A DNA stretch of 64,000 bases from the NCBI RefSeq assembly GCF_014633365.1, contig NC_068350.1, positions 32,665,119 to 32,729,118 on the forward strand. Direction: 5' to 3'. The notes under the pieces were generated by a model. It searched no databases. It had not been told where the DNA came from and worked only from the letters and a program-made list of their open reading frames with translations. The position numbers were made by a program, and so were the translations under genes. This stretch comes from Diospyros lotus (taxonomy: Eukaryota; Streptophyta; Magnoliopsida; Ericales; Ebenaceae). Positions 46,401 to 55,129 of the stretch are shown here, in pieces. The stretch's first letter is position 1, and each line of letters begins with the position of its first letter.

Positions 46401-49400
46401 CACCTTAAAAGGATGTCAGGAGACAGGGGAGTGCAAAGCAGTATCAGGCAAAAGATTACAGAAGCTGCTGGATCAAAGGGGAACATCAGTAGGACAGTTG
46501 CATTCCTTATACGCCCTGGAGAAGGGCAACTACCGCGGAGAGGTCATGCTAAGAACAAGAGGCCAACCTATAGTCCACTCAGCTGATCTCAGTCACAACC
46601 AGGTACATTCTCTAGAACCCTATTCACACATTGTTGATGGAGTTTGAGGATTTGTTTGTCGTTCCTACTAGCTTACCCCCACATTGATTCCTTGACCACT
46701 CCATCCACCTCAAACCCAATGTTGAACCAGTTAACCTAAGAGCCTACCGTTACTCACCTGTTCAAAAGGCAGAAATTGAGAAACTTATTAAAGACATGCT
46801 GAACAAATCCCTCATTCAACCCAGCCAAAGTCCATTTGCTTCTCCAGTCCTGTTAGTAAAGAAAAAAGACAGATCATAGAGGTTTTGTGTCGATTACCAA
46901 CAGCTAAACACACTCACCATCAAGAACAAATTCCCCATTCCTATCATTGAGGACCTCTTAGATGAACTAACAGGAGCAGCCATCTTTTCAAAGCTAGATC
47001 TCACCTCGGGTTACCACCAAATCAGAATGGTCGGGTTACCACCAAATCAGAATGGACCCAAATGACTACTATAAAACAGCCTTTAGGACACACCAAGGAC
47101 ACTATGAGTTCTTGGTAATGCCTTTTGGTCTTACTAACGCCCCGGCCACCTTCCAAGCTCCCATGAACCACATTTTTGCTCCCTACCTTCGAAAATTTGT
47201 ACTGGTTTTCTTAGATGACATATTGATCTATAGCCCCAGCCTACACCAGCATGTCAACCACCTAAGAAAGGCATTTGAAATCCTCAAAAACCATCAACTC
47301 TTTGTGAAAAAGTCTAAATGCACCTTTGCAGAGCCAAGAATGGAATATCTAGGCCATATAATTATTGGTCAGGGGGTCAGTACGAACCCCCAGAAGGTGG
47401 CAATTATGGAGAACTGGCCTAAACCAAAATCACTGAAGGAATTGAGGGAATTCCTAGGGTTCACTGGCTATTATCGGCGATTCATCAGGGGCTGCGGGGT
47501 ATTGAGCAAACCCTTGATAGTTCTACTTAAAAAGAATAATTTTCATTGGGGCCATGAGGCAGCTAAAGCTTTTGAAGCATTAAAGGTAGCCATGACTCAA
47601 GCTCCAGTACTGGCCCTTCCCGATTTCTCAAAGGAATTTGTGTTGGAGACGGATGCCTGCGATGTGGGAGTAGGCGCTGTCCTAAGTCAAGAGGGCAGAC
47701 CAATATCGAACTTGAGCCAAGCCCTTGCACCCAGACATTTAGGCCTCAGCATATACGATAAAGAATTATTGGTTGTACTGATGGCAATGGATAAGTGGCG
47801 GTACTATCTAGAAGGCAAGCGGTTTATCATAAGAATAGACCATGAAAGCTTGAAATTCTTGTCTCAGCAAAGGGCGAACAACCAACTGCAACGTAAAGGG
47901 ATTACTAAATTAATGGGATATGACTATCTCATCCAATACAGAAGGGGAAAGGAAAACTTGGTGGCAGATGCGTTATCCAGGAAGGAGGAACTGGTGAGTT
48001 GCCAAGCCATTTCAACTTTGGTACCAGATTGGGTGCAGGAGATAACTAACAGCTATGAGAACACGACTTGGATTAAGGACAAAATAACCGGGCTGACAAT
48101 ACAACCTCAAGGAGACACGGGATACTCCTTCCAGGGCAGCTTGCTAAAATACCAAGGCCGAGTGGTCATAGGAAACGATGAGCAGTTGAGAGGCAGAATC
48201 TTGCAAGCACTACATGACTCTCCCATAGAGGGGCATTCCGAGTTACATGTTACATATCGCCGGGAAAGACAGTTATTCTATTGGCCAAGTCTAAAGAAGG
48301 ACACCACTCAGTATGTGCTGCAATGCCCTATCTGCCAAAGGTGCAAGCATGAGCAAGTTCCATATCCCGACCTTTTACAACCATTAGAGATACCCTCCCA
48401 AACTTGGGAACAGATCTCGATGGATTTCATTGAGGCCCTACCTAAATCGGAAGGATTTGACACCATCCTGGTGGTCGTAGATCGACTAACTATGTTCAGT
48501 CACTTCCTCCTCCTTGCTCACCCTTTCGCAGCCACTGAAGTAGCCAGAAAGTTGATGGATGGCGTCTTTAAAGTTCATGGGGTACCAAAAGCTATGGTTT
48601 CAGATCGTGATAAAATATTTACAAGCCAATTTTGGAAAACATTGTGTCAAGGGCTCGGAATAGGGCTGCAAATGTCATCAGCTTACCATCCGGAGATCAA
48701 TGGGCAAACTGAACGCGTCAACCAGTGTTTGGAGACTTACCTCAGGTGCCTCTGTTTTACAAAACCCAGAAGTTGGAGCCATTGGTTATCATTGGCTCAA
48801 TAGTGGTATAACACCAACTTCCATACAGCCCACAAAAGAACCCCATTTGAGGCTTTATTCAGCTACCCTCCTCCTATAATTCCTGCTATCATGCACAAAA
48901 CTCCAGCAAAAATATCAGCTGACCATTACCTACAAGCACGACAGGATGCTCTTCATGTGATAAAGAGGGAAATCAGCATGGCCTAGCAAAAGATGAAACA
49001 ACAAGCCGACAAACACCGCACTGATCGGACCTTTGAGGTGGGTGACGAAGTATTTTTGAAGGTAAAAAGGTTCCAACAACGCTTATTTCAAAAGGAATCT
49101 ATCTCTAAAATTAGCCCCAAGTACTATGGTCCCTTCAAAATATTGGTTAAGATCGGAATTGTTGCCTATAAGTTGCAATTACCTAACGGTGTGGGCTTAC
49201 ATCCAATCTTTCATGTGTCTCTTCTCAAGAAGGTAATAGGAACTGCGACTGATGCTAGCAAGGATTTATCGGAGCTACATGATGATACGGTAATGGAAGT
49301 CAAGCCTAAGGCAGTGATAGATCAGCGGGTCATTTACAGAGATTCCCTGCCCATTACTCAAGTCTTAGTCCAATGGACGCACCTACATCCAGATAACACC

Positions 49401-51007
49401 ACCTAGGAATACCTTCCAGAGCTCCTTCAACGTTACCCCCGGATGGCCAGCTTCCTCTAATTTCTTGGGGACAATAAATATTTTAAGGGGTGGGGAGTGT
49501 CACAGCCCAAGGGCTGGTATGTAATTAGAAGGGTATATCCAGGTATTAAAGGCTATTATAACTGTAATAATCCACTTGGCACATGGCCACTTAGAGATTC
49601 TAGAGAGTTAGTTAGAAGAAGTCTCTAGTGTAACCAACTCCTATAAATAAGAAGCTGCTCATGAGGATGGGGATATGTGAAGATTAATCCACAAGTCCTT
49701 TCCTTCCAATTCAATCTCAATTCTCTCTCTCTCTCGTTCTCTCTCCCTCTCGCTCTCATTTTCTTCTTCCCACCACTTCCTTCCCTAAAATTCTAGAAGA
49801 ACTTCCGGTCAGATCCCTAGATCTAACACTCTTCAATACTCTTGTTATGCCCATTGTGTCTTGAAGACCTCCTGCATAAGTCTCTCACACTAAGAAATCT
49901 CTTACTAATGTTTGTGGGATACAAAGCCTATTGACATGAAAAAGGTAACCATCTTGAAGGAGAAAATCACCCAAGGAGTTATATTGCCCTTCCTTTAAGG
50001 TTAGAAATATTTCTCCAACATCTGGGCAATATCCATTTATATGTGGTATGGAAGTTCAAAAAGAAGAAAAGAACAAGAAAAGAGAAGGGCAGCCCAATAC
50101 AGAAAACCCATGCACTGTTGACAAGTTTAACATGCAAGCGTTTGACAAGGTCAACTCCAATATTCAGCAATAGGATCAACCTGCTACATTCATTATCACA
50201 TTTTGGTAAAGGCCGACTTTGGTAATTATTTAAAAAAAAAAAAAATTGATCTCTAACCACTCTCATTTAGAAAATTATAAAAAGAATAATTTCCTAGATT
50301 TTAAAATTCTTTATTATACAAAAATAAGAGTAAATCAATGAAGATATGACAAAAGACAGAAATACATGGAAGTCTAGAATTCATGTAGCCGACCTCACAT
50401 AGTGGGATAAAGGCTGGATATGTTGTTGTTGTTGTTGTACAAAAATAAGAGTAAATGAAAAATAAATCTGCCTCAAAATTTTCAGAATTTGCAATTCTGA
50501 AAACAAAGAAAACAGAGTCGTAGTTTCCAATTAAAATGAAAGGTCAAACTTCATAATCCACTTTACATACCTTGCTACTCTTAATTTAGTCATAAAACAA
50601 ATTATATATCTAAACCTTCATGCTATTAGTAGAATAATGAAATGAACTTATCCAACATAGAACCATGTTATGCATTAAGTGCATTAGGAAACAAATGGCA
50701 TCAGCACCAACTATAGAAGTTCATATAACTGCGAAGCAATCAGTAAGTAAATGCGCAAGCTATCTGAAAAAAACATCACAATCCACATATCTTAAGCAAC
50801 TACAGGGGGAAACATCAAAGTAGTTACCCTATCTCGGTACTCTCTGATGAATTGCTCAGGCTTCTTAATGACAAAATTATCCCTTTTGCTTTTCCTAACC
50901 CTCTGCTCCAACTGTTGCTTCCTTCTAATTGCCCACTCTTCATTGTTTCTCCTTTTCTTCAATATCACCTCGGGTATATAATTGAGGGGCTTCGGTTCCT
51001 CCGCCAT
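37487..51007 (-). CDS. RPL7: 60S ribosomal protein L7 (uL30), five coding exons, 244 aa
   Basis: Coding exons in transcript order: 51007-50828 (60 codons), 40519-40422, 40332-40195, 37898-37796 and 37702-37487 (stop TAG). They total 735 nt, in frame throughout, all introns GT...AG. The protein starts [20 protein letters not shown], has the basic N-terminal helix ([18 protein letters not shown]), then [75 protein letters not shown], and ends [15 protein letters not shown]. Length and motifs match plant L7, a large-subunit protein that contacts 5S/25S rRNA. The gene looks intact although intron 2 is 10.3 kb (40520-50827) and full of retroelements, and intron 3 is 2.3 kb (37899-40194) with another element. 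A 5' UTR intron (about 51404-51019) precedes the ATG. It is probably functional. Confidence 0.95.
38664..39041. repeat. Long GC-rich imperfect hairpin (arms about 170 and 200 bp)
   Basis: The left arm 38664-38832 pairs with the right arm 38841-39041 around an 8-base loop near 38833-38840. Matching segments include GAAAGGGGGCAAAAAGA, CTCAAACTTTGCAAA, CTCCCATGGCC and CCTCGCCTCCATCGC with their complements. Because it lies in an RPL7 intron, the pre-mRNA would contain a foldback. Open frames of up to 217 codons across it are hairpin by-products, since both strands read alike. Confidence 0.8.
39503..39613. repeat. 20-bp perfect inverted repeat followed by a 24-base G run
   Basis: GATGGGTCTCCATTACTGGA at 39503-39522 and its exact complement at 39570-39589 flank a 47-base loop with GGGACGCGTTCCC. 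It is followed at once by a run of 24 G (39590-39613). It sits just inside the right terminus of the intron 3 element. The run length may vary between reads. Confidence 0.8.
40684..43474 (-). mobile_element. Gag-only LTR retrotransposon (TR-GAG type) in RPL7 intron 2
   Basis: Two direct repeats, 43081-43474 (5' LTR, 394 bp) and 40684-41060 (3' LTR, 377 bp), share an 'ATCAGTACAGTT' block, 'GAGAACCGAGAGAAAG' and the GACCCAAGG start. On the minus strand the 5' LTR is followed by TTGATATCAGAGCAG, a tRNA-iMet-type primer-binding site. The 3' LTR is preceded by a G-rich polypurine tract that has become 20 G (plus-strand C run 41069-41088). Flanks CGTTG (40679-40683) and CATTG (43475-43479) form a 5-bp TSD with one change. 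The 2.0-kb interior has only a gag remnant, so mobilisation would have needed pol from another element. Confidence 0.8.
41450..42270 (-). pseudogene. Ty3/gypsy gag remnant of the gag-only element
   Basis: Minus-strand blocks include [19 protein letters not shown] (42150-42265), [29 protein letters not shown] and [17 protein letters not shown] (41700-41880), the N-terminal part of the Retrotrans_gag domain. Several stops break it. No protease, reverse transcriptase or integrase follows. It is most similar in layout to the gag of the element at 44377-49828. Confidence 0.65.
43475..43880 (+). mobile_element. 5' LTR end and primer-binding site fragment of another LTR element
   Basis: A probable LTR 3' part carries TATAAATA (about 43601) and a CT-rich leader, ends ...CCTGCATCA, and is followed by TTGGTATCGGAGC (43794-43806), a tRNA-iMet-type primer-binding site. 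The interior begins with ATGGGGAGAACC but is lost after about 43880, where an unrelated minus-strand integrase begins. It is a truncated fragment. Confidence 0.55.
43880..44376 (-). pseudogene. Old Ty3/gypsy integrase core fragment, left of the chromovirus insertion
   Basis: The minus strand reads [45 protein letters not shown] and [14 protein letters not shown], the integrase core of a gypsy element including the second-Asp region and the GQTE motif. Stops break it. The preceding integrase zinc-finger part of the same old element lies on the other side of the inserted chromovirus (49829-50030), so the insertion split it. Confidence 0.75.
44763..45930 (+). pseudogene. Gag of the chromovirus, disrupted
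   Basis: The frame opens at ATG 44763 shortly after the primer-binding site but meets a TGA at 44799-44801. It then reads a coiled-coil-like region ([19 protein letters not shown]), [15 protein letters not shown], and after a frameshift near 45335 the Retrotrans_gag body ([55 protein letters not shown]). A zinc knuckle [14 protein letters not shown] follows at about 45887-45930 in another frame. Normally gag forms the particle; here at least one stop and two frame changes prevent a full product. A segment of the gag core seems deleted at the 45335 break. Confidence 0.85.
45934..49406 (+). pseudogene. Pol of the chromovirus (protease, RT, RNase H, integrase), disrupted
   Basis: Domains in order: aspartic protease with IDSGSTHSF (DSG at about 46101), reverse transcriptase (46740-47300; [40 protein letters not shown]), RNase H (47640-47980; [31 protein letters not shown]), integrase with H2C2 finger (48200-48360; CPICQRCK) and core ([45 protein letters not shown]), then the C-terminal [12 protein letters not shown] and [12 protein letters not shown] with a degraded chromodomain-like end. 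Breaks: a frameshift near 46630, TAG at 46877, a 25-bp tandem duplication at 47006-47055, TAG at 48801 and TAG at 48984. The longest open part is 583 codons (47052-48803). Confidence 0.9.
49829..50030 (-). pseudogene. Old gypsy integrase zinc-finger region, right of the chromovirus insertion
   Basis: On the minus strand broken readings give a [18 protein letters not shown] segment followed by a [12 protein letters not shown] segment, the region before and around the H2C2 finger of gypsy integrases. It is the part upstream of the integrase core at 43880-44376, so the two fragments were one element before the CTCTT insertion. Confidence 0.55.
50031..50335. other. Intron 2 filler, no gene
   Basis: AT-rich with an A run at 50230-50244. 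The minus frame over 49979-50266 has no recognised motif. Confidence 0.4.
50336..50437 (+). mobile_element. 5'-truncated Au-like SINE with perfect 19-bp TSD
   Basis: The unit ends TGTAGCCGACCTCACATAGT, GGGATAAAGGCTGGATATG and (TTG)n, the characteristic 3' end of the Au SINE family. It is bracketed by two identical copies of a 19-mer beginning TACAAAAATAAGAG (50317-50335 and 50438-50456). Only about 100 bp are present and the tRNA-like promoter head is missing, so it is a truncated copy. It lies in RPL7 intron 2, about 400 bp from exon 1. Confidence 0.85.
50457..50827. other. RPL7 intron 2, exon-proximal part
   Basis: AT-rich unique intron sequence. The donor side reads AGG/GTAACT on the minus strand at 50827. 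Confidence 0.6.
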
Positions 51008-51404
51008 GTTCCACAACTCTAGAAAAACAAGAACCAAGTTAACAGTGCGCATCTAAATAAAATCGCAATTGATTTCAGTACCACAAACAACCAATCAGGA
51101 GGATATCCAAGGAAGCACGGACACGCCAGCAAGGAGCCGAATGCAGTGTCCGACGCGGCAATTTAATAAAAAAAATTCAAAAAATAAAGAATAAAAAAGG
51201 ACACGCGTGTCCCATATCGCGAAAAAAGATGGCCGTTCTGTCGCCAGTCGCCGCCCACCGTCCATGGCAGATTCCGACGATTGGAACGACCATCGGAATC
51301 GCCTTGGTCTTGTGACCCACGTACCCAAAAACCAACGCGTTCCAACGGTTGGATCTCACTAGTTCTGAAAATTATTTTTTTCTAAAAAACTTTTAAGTGC
51401 TTAC

Positions 51405-51606
51405 CTTAAATCGGAGAACTCCGGTCGCCGGAGTCTGGGATGGCAGTCAGTTGGCCGGTGAAGAGAGAAGGGACTGCCAGACGAAAGGAAGAGAGGGCGT
51501 GCCAACGGACAGCGGCTGCTGGCCGGAGAAGAAGAGGACACGCAGGCGAAGGCGACTGCTAGGGTTTCCTTCAGCGGCACCCCCGCCCTCCCTGCCATTT
51601 TATATC
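51405..51606 (-). promoter_or_regulatory. RPL7: RPL7 core promoter and first 5' UTR exon
   Basis: On the minus strand a TATA box (ATATAAAA, 51597-51606) is followed about 30 nt downstream by the telo-box AAACCCTA (51560-51567), an element characteristic of plant ribosomal protein and translation genes. The first noncoding exon would run from about 51570 to 51405, ending at the donor AAG/GTAAGC. The 5' UTR intron ends at TTTTTCTAG (51019) eleven bases before the ATG. The start site is inferred from the TATA spacing. Confidence 0.7.
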
Positions 51607-52687
51607 TCAACACGGAGGATCGGTTCCGGGTCGGGTTGACCCGGAAAATGTCCACGGTTCTGTGAAATCCTTCCCGCCATATATATATATAATAATAACA
51701 ATAATATGTGTGTATATATATTGCTGTGTATTCGTCTCTTAATTTTTAAAATTTTTGTTTTATAAGCCTGATAAAGAACTAATTTGACAATTTACCCAAA
51801 ATTAAGTGATGTTTTGTGTTTTTATTTATAAATTGGTAGCAATTTACAATAAAAACTAAATGATACGTTCAATTTTCATTTTTTTAACAAACCCTAAGAA
51901 TTAACACTTAAAAAACTAACAACACATTTCATTTGAAATGAAACATAGATTCATTATTCATAAAGTTTGAAAAACTTAATTACAAAAAGTAAACCCAACT
52001 ATATGAGAAAGGCAAAATTAAGTAAAAAGAATAACATATATGCAAAATAAAATTATATTCCATGGGCTTACAAAAATTTTTATTAAAGAAACACAAGTAA
52101 CACAAATAGATTTAATTTGTTAATTTTATTTTTCTAAAAAAATCAAATTAAACCACTTTGTTAGTTTCATATTGTGAATTTAAGTTGTGTTAAAAGTTAA
52201 AACTCTAATAAATGCTTATGTTATTGTCTAAATATAACAATAAATTTATTTGTAACAAGAGAGTGTCTCGATTAGAGTCTACCCTTGATTTGCAAGAAAG
52301 AAATTGATTAGGGATAGGGTGACCTCTCGCATGGGTCCTTTGATACTTAAGTCAGTACTTGATTTGAGAGTAGAATGCATAAAAAGTAGAGTTGCAATTA
52401 GTGTAAAGTTCGTAGTGTACCTCGATTGGAAGAAAGTATTCATATATTACAGAGAGATGGATACTAGAAAGACCGCATTATTCAACAGGCATATAAGATG
52501 TTCTTCCAAATTTGTAAGGAGGCACATTGAATGTAAATTTGACTCATTTTTCATGGTCTCACATATCTTTAAAGATCAAATCTCTCAAGGTCTATAGTTT
52601 TTCGAAAGAGTCTCTTACATTGTTTGAAGAGAGGTTTTGGATTTGGGTGGCTTATGAGAGTCTCCCAAGTATAGATCTTTTTATTGT
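51607..52687. other. RPL7 upstream intergenic region, no gene
   Basis: AT-rich, with a TATATATATATATA tract at about 51680. From about 52260 a repeat with TCTC-rich phrases begins and continues beyond the next insertions. No conserved promoter element was noted beyond those at 51560-51606. Confidence 0.45.
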
Positions 52688-52695
52688 CAAGTGAC

Positions 52696-53534
52696 CATTG
52701 TTGTTAAAATCCCGATTTTATGCGTACGATTTTACGATTTTACGATTCAAAGACCCCCAAACGATTCAAATCCAATGTAAAATCCAATTTGGGATAAAAT
52801 CCTATAAAATCTCGATTTTACATGTACGATTTTACGATTTTACGCTTCAGAGATCCCCAAACGATTTTACGATTCAAAGACCTCCATTGATTTAAGTTGT
52901 AATTTAGAGGATGCTTCCAACGTCTCAATGTTACATAGCATCTGACATTGGAACTTATGCAATGAATTGTTATATTTTGCCTCTAAATTGGAACTTGATT
53001 TAACATTGATTGCATAAGTTCCAATGTCACATAGCATCTAACATTAATTGCATAAATTCCAATTTACTTGATTTAAATTATAATTTTTACTTGATTTAAC
53101 ATTGATTGCATAAGTAAATCAAGACAAACAAGTAATTAATTAATGGACCACCCAACTCCAAATCGGGATATTACTTGATTTAATCAATGTTAAATCAAGA
53201 AAAAATTGCAATCTAAATCTAATGGAAGACGTTGGAAGCATCCTCTAAAGAATTTTAAGCTATATTTTACCTCTAAATTGCCTATACCAACCTGCTAGTT
53301 TTTGAGCTATATTTTGGAAATATCATCTTTTGAATTATAATAAGGAATAATTAGGTTATTAAATGATATTAATTCATTTTCTACAAAATTATGTTATTAT
53401 AAACATATATTTACAAGAATTAAAGGGTATTTTTAATTATCTCTAAAATCTTACGATTTTACGATTCGATTTTACGATATGATTTTATGGACCCTTTGTC
53501 GATCCCACTTAAAATCCCGATTTTAACAACCTTG
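52696..53534. mobile_element. Nonautonomous hAT element (839 bp) with perfect 8-bp TSD
   Basis: Ends CATTGTTGTTAAAATC and, on the opposite strand, CAAGGTTGTTAAAATC form terminal inverted repeats. The identical octamer CAAGTGAC flanks both sides (52688-52695 and 53535-53542). Subterminal DNA is full of ACGATTTTACGATTTTACG words (52725-52760, 52820-52880, 53450-53480). No transposase is encoded. All marks fit the hAT superfamily. Confidence 0.85.
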
Positions 53535-53713
53535 CAAGTGACTAATGAGGTCCTCCCAAAAGGGCTCCTTGGTGATGTCAAAAAAGGCTTCCAAAAGGAG
53601 TCACTATGGTCTCTTGGTATGAGTTCAATAGATCTTCTCAGTCTCTTAGCCATATTGGTCTCTTGACCATATCGGTCCCTCAACCAAGTCTCTTACTTCG
53701 GTCTCTTGCAAGT

Positions 53714-55129
53714 TGTAACATCCCAATATATTAGAAAACTAATAAGAATTAATTTCCACATTTGAAATGATTTATTTATGATTATTTATTGATGATTTGT
53801 GGATTTGAGGAATTATTGGAGGAAAATAAAATTCAATGAATTTTGAATAAGAAAGTGATTGGAAGTTTTGAAATTTCTAGGGTTTAAGTGTAATTTCAAA
53901 AACTGGGAGCTAGGATTAGTATAAAATTAATAGTTACATATAAATAAATGATAGAGCCTTCAGCCTGGTGGTCACGCATGCGTGAGGAAGGGCTTGGGAC
54001 ACAAGTGGTGCAGGTTCAAGCTTTGGGGAGGAAAATACTAGAATTAATACCAGCGATGGGGTTGAAATGACGTCGTTTTGGGGGCCATGTTGCTACCTTG
54101 CGGTGCCACTTGTCGACTGCTAGGGCTACTCAGCCATTGCTCGTTGCCAGCATCACCTAACACACAAAGCAATTTCAAGGGAAGATTAAGTGGGCTGAAT
54201 GATGGACTTTAGGGGGGGGGTAAGGAAATTGGTTTTAGTGGAATTTTGAGCTGTGATATTAGTGACTATGACGCTCTGGAGACATTTTATTAAAGAGGCT
54301 ATCAAGGATTAATTTGGTAAGGGTTAATATGTTCTTTGTGCAAATTGCATAATCATAACTTACATATGATGGTAGGGGAGTGCCTAGGCATAAAACTGTG
54401 GATTTTGAAGACGAAACAAAGCTCATGTTAAGGTTCAGAAAAAATCATATGAGGCCACCAAGAGTCCGAGATGGGTAAGATAGGCAGGCCTGCATGCATG
54501 ATTCATTCTATATTTTTCTGTGATTGTCATGAGTTATGATTTGTTGTTTTACGTATTGCTTTTATTGAATCTTAGGAATCACCCCCCCCGATAACTAACC
54601 TTATAAATAGCCCAAGACCTTGCAAGGGAAAGGCGGTGGCGGTGGATGCATCGTTGTTGGATGCTGATAAAAAGCCGTGATGGTATCTTGTTCTGAGCAG
54701 CATAGCTACTAGTGGTTGAGGTTCTGTATAATTGTTTATTTTGTCATTTGGGAGATGAGTTATACAGTTGTATTTTGGTGTGTAATAAGTCTGTTTTATG
54801 TGAGGTGAACGAGTTCTAAGCATAAGACTGGGATTTTGTCTATTTGCTGGAAAATAATGAGTTTATATAAGTTTTGCTCCTATGATCTCATCATGCCTCT
54901 AAAACAACTCTAAGATTCCAAGCATGTTGCTTGACTGGGTTTTGAGTGCCCTTTGCTACCTATTTTTCTTTTGAAACTTGAGTTCTCGACGAGCAAATGT
55001 GGTGAAACCTGGATCCCACCTAAGGCGCCCAAACCTATAAGGGCATAACTGACCTTTAAATTCGGCCAGGGGCCATGGTTGTAACCATGGGTTACAATGG
55101 CACTCCGGATGTGGGATTGAGGGGTCACA
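53714..55129 (+). mobile_element. Solo LTR (1416 bp), TSD CAAGT
   Basis: It begins TGTAACATCCC and ends GAGGGGTCACA, with CAAGT perfectly repeated on both sides (53709-53713 and 55130-55134). A TATA-like CTTATAAATAGCC lies at about 54599, consistent with plus orientation. No interior or second LTR is present, so it is a product of unequal recombination between LTRs. A SINE-like segment lies inside at about 53960-54046. Confidence 0.85.
53960..54046 (+). repeat. Possible SINE fragment inside the solo LTR
   Basis: GCCTTCAGCCTGGTGGTCACG resembles an A box and GCAGGTTCAAGCTTTGG a B box, about 55 bases apart, as in tRNA-derived SINEs. No TSD was found. It could also be a chance match or an LTR-internal feature. 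Confidence 0.35.

Larger units (their letters stand above)
44377..49828 (+). mobile_element. Complete Ty3/gypsy chromovirus (Reina-size), 5452 bp, TSD CTCTT
   Basis: LTRs at 44377-44726 (350 bp) and 49498-49828 (331 bp) start TGTCACAGCC. The 5' LTR ends TCTGACA, and the 3' LTR ends TCTAACA. CTCTT occurs directly on both sides (44372-44376; 49829-49833). A primer-binding site TGGTATCAGAGCC is at 44729-44741 and a polypurine tract AAGGGGTGGGGAG precedes the 3' LTR. I count about 14 substitutions between LTRs plus one 19-bp duplication in the 5' LTR, roughly 4 percent, so the insertion is relatively recent. Size, short LTRs and domain order suggest the Reina/chromovirus group. Gag and pol are broken, so it is non-autonomous now. 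It lies antisense within RPL7 intron 2. Confidence 0.95.

Noticed and set aside
47052..48803. 583-codon frame as a host gene
   Set aside because: It is reverse transcriptase, RNase H and integrase of the LTR element bounded by LTRs and the CTCTT TSD.
51560..51567. Interstitial telomere repeat (AAACCCTA)
   Set aside because: Only one copy is present, placed at the expected telo-box position of a ribosomal protein promoter.
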